DNA of 64,000 nucleotides from Vicia villosa (taxonomy: Eukaryota; Streptophyta; Magnoliopsida; Fabales; Fabaceae). The stretch is taken from assembly GCF_029867415.1 (NCBI RefSeq), contig NC_081185.1:131015848-131079847 (forward strand), given 5' to 3'. The translations under genes were made by a program, and so were the position numbers. Below are positions 59,718 through 64,000 of this stretch, piece by piece. Every line of letters begins with the position of its first letter. The stretch's first letter is position 1. The notes beneath the pieces are model-generated. The model was not told where the DNA came from. It ran no database searches and was given only the letters and a program-made list of their open reading frames with translations.

Positions 59718-60716
59718 TCAATAGGATGTGAACCTAAAGCAAGAAAAATCTAGTCTATTAGTTACAAAATCCTTTTTTAAACCTAAAAGAATGAACTCAA
59801 AAATGGTTAGAGATGTCAAGTTTAAGCTTAAACTAGCTAAATAATCTGCATAAATGTTGCCTTCCCGAAAAATGTGAGAGAAAAATAAGTGCTTGTTGGA
59901 GTAGTAGTATATGATGCGCATTCCACTTCCTTCAGAGCTGCCAAGGGACAAGGGAAGGATTAGAAAAAACTTACACAACGAGCTGGAGTCCGATTCAATC
60001 CAAAGCTTATCCCAACCTTTACCCATTGCAATCTCCAATGTGCATAAAGCGCCCGAAATTCTGCTAAAGAAGAAGAGGGCCAAGGGACTTTATTAGAAAA
60101 AGCTAATAAGAAATCCCCAAATTATCCCGAAAGAGACCGCCACAACCAGTAGGCGATTAATTTAGAATGAACGCACCATCACAGTTACATTTCACCCAAG
60201 CAAGAGGAGGAGGATGTCAACAAAATTCAATAATACAAGGAGCATCCGGTGGATGAATTTTAATATTGAACACTTTAAGAATACGAAATTCGTACATAGA
60301 AGAAGAGGAGACAACTGTAGTGCTTAAACCTGTTAGATAGATGTATGTACTGATTTTTTGAGTTGAGGCCCAGAAATGAGGAGCATGGTTTTTGAATCTA
60401 GCCCAATTCCTAGCTTCTCAAACAAAATAAATGATGGTAACCTTAAGAACAACCGAGCACTGCTTGGATCTAGAGAAACAACAATCTCACCAATCTTCCA
60501 AGGTTGATGGCGGGTTACTAACACCAATGAACTTATAAAATCAACTCCAAATTTGACAAGCAAAAGAACAATAAAAAAACGAATGGTTACTTGTTTCTTC
60601 ATGGCTATTGCACAGAGAGGACATAGAAGCAAAACACAAACCTCTATGCTTGAGTTTATCGTTAGTCGAAATTTTGTCTAACATAAACTTTCAAATCACT
60701 AAAAAGGAGTTGGAAG
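59718..60716 (-). pseudogene. LINE 3' end: zf-RVT and RNase H domains
   Basis: On the minus strand, from 60710 down: NDKLKHRG-like, then MSSLCNSHEETSNH, CSFACQIW, the zf-RVT zinc-finger pattern of plant LINE reverse transcriptases. Next, around 60190-60110, WVKCNCDGAF and GCGGLFRDN, the start of the RNase H (RVT_3) domain. 60083-59718 then holds GWDKLWIESDSSSLCKF and FSHIFREGNIYADYLA. Frames shift several times, and the reverse transcriptase proper is missing (5' truncation is usual for LINEs). Confidence 0.75.
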
Positions 60717-61198
60717 TGTTGGAATTAGACTCTCAAACCTTTGAGTAATTCCTTATCGTTAAAGATGACAATGAAGAAAATAAGAACAAAAGTAGGATTA
60801 GGGTTTGCGGAAATTAAAAGAGAAGGAGAAAGTATTTTCTGCAGAGTTTCTCTCTGCCCACAAACTGTGGAAATTCTGTTATTCACTTGCAACTGTAACT
60901 TCTGTGAATACAGGTTAATGACTTGATTACAAACTAATGAGGGTTACTCCCTATTTATAGATTTAGGTTAGCTTTCTCTCTAAGTCAAAGCCCAAAACTA
61001 TAAAAGCCCAAAATACCTATTTTGGAGCTAAATCAAATCTAATCTATTTTAAATCTAAATCAAATCTATCTAGATTTAAAAACAAACTTATGTGTAACAA
61101 ACTGTTACACACTATTTGTGTAACAAACTATTACACTCTTCGACACACCTTGTGTTCGAGCAACAACCTTCTTCGACACAAGGAATTACAAATTAACA
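60717..61198 (-). mobile_element. Solo LTR (482 bp) at the LINE edge
   Basis: Starts TGTTGGAATTAG, ends AAATTAACA, flanked by a perfect 5-bp duplication GGAAG (60712-60716, 61199-61203). A TATA-like 'ctataaatagggag' on the minus strand (near 60949-60962) supports minus orientation. No internal coding sequence. Probably a copia-type LTR; lineage not assigned. Confidence 0.8.
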
Positions 61199-61203
61199 GG
61201 AAG

Positions 61204-61469
61204 TACATAGTTCAATATCTAATAACAATATTAATAACTTTTAATAAAAAAATATGGTCTAATATAGTACTTATATGGTTATAATTTTTTTTACTAGTAT
61301 AACTTTCTTCATGATATTATATCAATTATTAATAAATAATTTATAAACTTTTTTAAAGAAAAATATTAATATATATTACTTAAATAAAGGATTTTATTAT
61401 AAAAATTAAAACAGGACCTCTATTTTGTTTGGGTCGGCCCTGACTTAAATTGAGTGAGATTCACAAAAA
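61204..61469. other. AT-rich spacer
   Basis: No feature recognised. 'gggtcggccctgac' near 61430-61443 could be one end of a miniature element, but no partner was found. Confidence 0.4.
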
Positions 61470-63090
61470 CTAATACAATAATTCAATGAATAATACTTTG
61501 TAGTTCATTGAATTTGATTTGTTCTAAAATAATTATTAATATTATTTTAATTTTTAAATTTCTATTTGTACTTTTTGGTAAAAAATTTAAATAAAATACA
61601 AAAAAATGAAAAGAAATAATTCTAATTTACTATTTTTAAATTATTTTTTTATTTTTTCTTAATCTAAATTGAAACATATTCCTCACTCATTAAGATAATA
61701 CTATATCCATAGAATTTGATTCAGTATGCATATTACACTTACACATATAGATAAAATCATTCATTCACCATTACACTTTGACAAATTTTATTAATTTATC
61801 ATAGTACATTAGATACATCCGAATGATCTTCATTATTTTTAATTTTTCTCTAAATCTAAATTGAAACATTTTTCTCACAAACTAAGATATCATTCAAACT
61901 ATGAAATTAATATCATTCATTGAACATTTCTTTTTGACACATTTTATGAATTTATCGCATAAATTAGATTACATACGAATCTTCATTATTTTTAATCCAA
62001 GAAAAAAAAACTATTGAATACATTAAACTTGAGTCGGTGTGAAAAGTCGGTTACCCATGTTCTCAAAGTTTGATCATGTTGGTGGGGTTATGGGTTGGAT
62101 GGAATCGATAGCACTGGTCGTATGAATAAGGGGTTAAAGGAAATAAATCTTGTGGATTTTGGTAGCCATATGTGTTGGATGTGTTGGTGTTACGAAAATG
62201 AAATGAAATTGAAAAAGACTCCTTGTTATTTAAAAAATAAAAAAAAATAAAGAATGCACCTAGACGTCATTTGAGTTGGCTTCCCAGATCTCACATGAAC
62301 TTATACGACATCTCATCTAGCACCATCATTCAAATTTTAGGTGCATGCGCTATCTCATCTAGCATGTCCATTTAAACCCATTTCTAAAACCTGATTATTT
62401 GCGTCATTTTTTTTGAAAACTTAATTATTGATATATTTTAATTTTAAAACATGATTATTACTAAAACAAAAATTCTAAATTAGATATGAAATAACATACT
62501 ATATAGGAAAAATACATTATATGCATCAAGGGATATATAATAAGTTCAAAACTTCAAATATCAACATTTTTTTCTTTCTTTCTTCCCTATGCTTGAATTG
62601 AGTGGCATCCAAAAAAAAAGTAATTCAATCAATTCATTGAACAATAGTTAAAAATTCATTGAATTTGAAATTTTTTGAAATTATTAATAACATTAATTTA
62701 ATTTATAAAAATGTCCATTTATAAATTATTTTAAAATATAAATAAAATAAATAAAGTATAAAAATAGTTAGAAAAAATGTCTACTTGTTAAAAAAGTAAT
62801 CAAAATATTAAAAAATATAGAATAAATTATTCCTATTTATTTTTTTTAAAATCATTTTAAGTTTTCTCTAAATCTGAATTTATTTATTTATTTATAGAAC
62901 TACCATATCCATGGGATTTGATTCCTTACGCATGTTACACATAATATCATTCATTGACCATTTATTTTTCACACATTTTATGAATTTATCACATACATTA
63001 GATTAGATACATACGAATCTTCATTATTTTTAATCCATAAAAAAAAACTAACTATTCAATCCATACATTAAACCTGACCCACAAATTAAT
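61470..63090. repeat. Diverged direct duplication upstream of the HAD gene
   Basis: The block 61470-62030 reappears at 62618-63070. Both contain 'attcaatgaa...ttcattgaatttga', 'aatcattcattcaccatt' / 'atatcattcattgaccattt', and 'tttatgaatttatc.cata' followed by 'catacgaatcttcattattt'. Part of it occurs a third time at about 61740-61850. A short inverted repeat ('acgaaaatgaaatgaaa' with 'gaaaaagactc') at about 62190-62221 and 63149-63181 brackets the second copy. Confidence 0.65.
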
Positions 63091-63221
63091 ACCATGTTGG
63101 AAAAGCAAAAAATAAATAAATAAAGAAATCAGTCACGTAGAAATAACAGAGTCTTTTTCCGTTTCATTTCATTTTCGTGCGATGCGTGTGTTGTGTGATT
63201 CATGTGAGCAATTAAGTCAGT

Positions 63222-63230
63222 GATAAATAG
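63222..63230 (+). promoter_or_regulatory. TATA-like motif of the HAD gene
   Basis: 'gataaatag' lies 42-50 bases before the start codon at 63272. The leader between is A/G-rich ('gtaaagaaaagaaagag'). Confidence 0.4.
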
Positions 63231-63271
63231 CTCTTGAATTTTCAATGTAAAGAAAAGAAAGAGTAATCAAA

Positions 63272-63729
63272 ATGGCCGTTATGAGTGGTTTGAGAGTTCT
63301 TCTATCTTCCAAATCGAGGTCAGTGGCGCCACTCGTTAAATCATGGCGGTCGGCGTTGTACTCTTCCTCCGCGGCGGTGGTGGCTGATGAAGGTTTCGAG
63401 AGCGGTGCGTATTTGAAGGATTATGCTGATTATAGAAGATCTCTGTACGGTGAGATTACTCATAAGGCTCTTCTTGTTGATGCTGTTGGGACTCTTGTTC
63501 TTCCTTCTCAACCTATGGCTCAGGTTCTTTCTCTTCCAATTTCACACTATTCAATTCTCTTTTTCTTTTTTTATTTTAATTATTGACATTTTTTTAATTT
63601 TTATTTATTTATTGTGTTATAGATATATAGAAAGATTGGGGAGAAATATGGAGTGAAGTATTCAGAGGAAGAGATTTTGCATAGATACAGAAGAGCTTAT
63701 AGTCAGCCTTGGGGCAAATCTCGTCTCAG
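63272..63729 (+). CDS. HAD-like hydrolase, N-terminal part (continues past window)
   Basis: Exon 1 63272-63523 (84 codons) and exon 2 63623-63729, joined by a 99-bp GT..AG intron; a second donor follows at 63730 and the rest lies outside the window. Residues 1-35 are rich in Ser, Arg and Ala with almost no acids (GLRVLLSSKSRSVAPLVKSW), fitting a mitochondrial or plastid transit peptide. Then YADYRRSLYGEITHKALLVD and AVGTLVLPSQP: the hydrophobic strand plus DAVGTL is HAD motif I with the nucleophile Asp, although the second Asp of the usual DxD is Val. Exon 2 reads IYRKIGEKYGVKYSEEEILH, the start of the cap helices. It resembles the HDHD3-like plant HAD group. Phosphatase activity would be the family expectation, but substrate and the later motifs cannot be seen. 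Confidence 0.85.
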
Positions 63730-64000
63730 GTTCGATCCCTTTCCAACTTTTGCTATTTTATTTATTATATCGATAAATTAATGTATTTGTATGAAGATTT
63801 GGGTTTTAATGTGAAATCAATTGATTATGAAATAGCTTGAAGCATCAATTATTGTTATGTTAGGTGTGACTTTTGTGTGATTGGAAATTTCTTGATTTGG
63901 ATTTTTGTGTGGTTGTACTAAGAAAAAAGAGTGTGGCATAGTCACTTGCTGGAAGTACCTTCAAGATGTTATTTCAGCAGTTTGAAAGTTAATTAGATTT
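63730..64000 (+). other. Intron 2 of the HAD gene (partial)
   Basis: Begins GTTCGATCCC after 'cgtctcag' and stays T-rich without a credible acceptor plus coding sequence up to the window end, so the next exon is outside. Confidence 0.6.

Overview
This is AT-rich plant nuclear DNA, most likely from a legume of the pea/vetch/medick group. I infer this from the density and types of repeats (Ogre/Tat-like and copia retrotransposon debris, plant-mobile-domain Mutator elements, Stowaway, hAT and PIF miniature elements), the intron-containing genes with GT..AG borders, and strictosidine-synthase-like proteins. The species cannot be fixed from the sequence alone.

Only four host genes are supported, all on the + strand. 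Three belong to one family, strictosidine synthase-like (SSL, also called APMAP-like six-bladed beta-propeller hydrolases): SSL copy 1 (8870-11013, 368 aa), copy 2 (26319-31300, 383 aa) and copy 3 (35959-37473). All three have three exons with both introns at the same places and in the same phase. Copies 2 and 3 are close paralogs. Copy 3 is broken by a 195-bp hAT-type insertion in exon 3. The fourth gene starts at 63272 and encodes the N-terminal part of an organelle-targeted HAD-like hydrolase; it runs off the window.

The rest is layered transposon history. 1-8.5 kb: LINE ORF1 relic, Ogre-like LTR, copia integrase relic, and a CACTA transposase cut by a 2.53-kb solo LTR. 11-20 kb: a plant-mobile-domain (PMD) element and a related remnant with TTCGG...CCGAA dyads, plus Stowaway and hAT miniature elements. 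21.5-25.7 kb: Ty3/gypsy pol relic, non-autonomous CACTA, LTR. 26.6-30.3 kb: the first intron of SSL copy 2, swollen by a PIF/Harbinger derivative, a SINE and other debris. 31.4-34.7 kb: LTR, microsatellite and copia pieces. 37.9-44.55 kb: a complete 6.6-kb Mutator-like element with a perfect 9-bp target duplication, carrying mudrA, a PMD gene and a small third ORF. 44.5-53.7 kb: copia fragments, TRIM-type LTRs, a hAT element and a tandem pair of miniature elements. 55.7-61.2 kb: a Mutator-type MITE with dyads, copia gag, a 25-bp minisatellite, and a LINE end hit by a solo LTR.

The least ordinary signal is that the PMD-bearing or Mutator-type elements here (12.3-15.3, 16.7-19.2, 37.9-44.55, 55.7-56.1 kb) all carry clusters of short GC-richer palindromes. 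These have family-specific sequence but the same layout: several 20-26 bp dyads near the ends, and in the 6.6-kb element another cluster in the divergent promoter. They look like multi-copy binding sites for an element-encoded or host protein.
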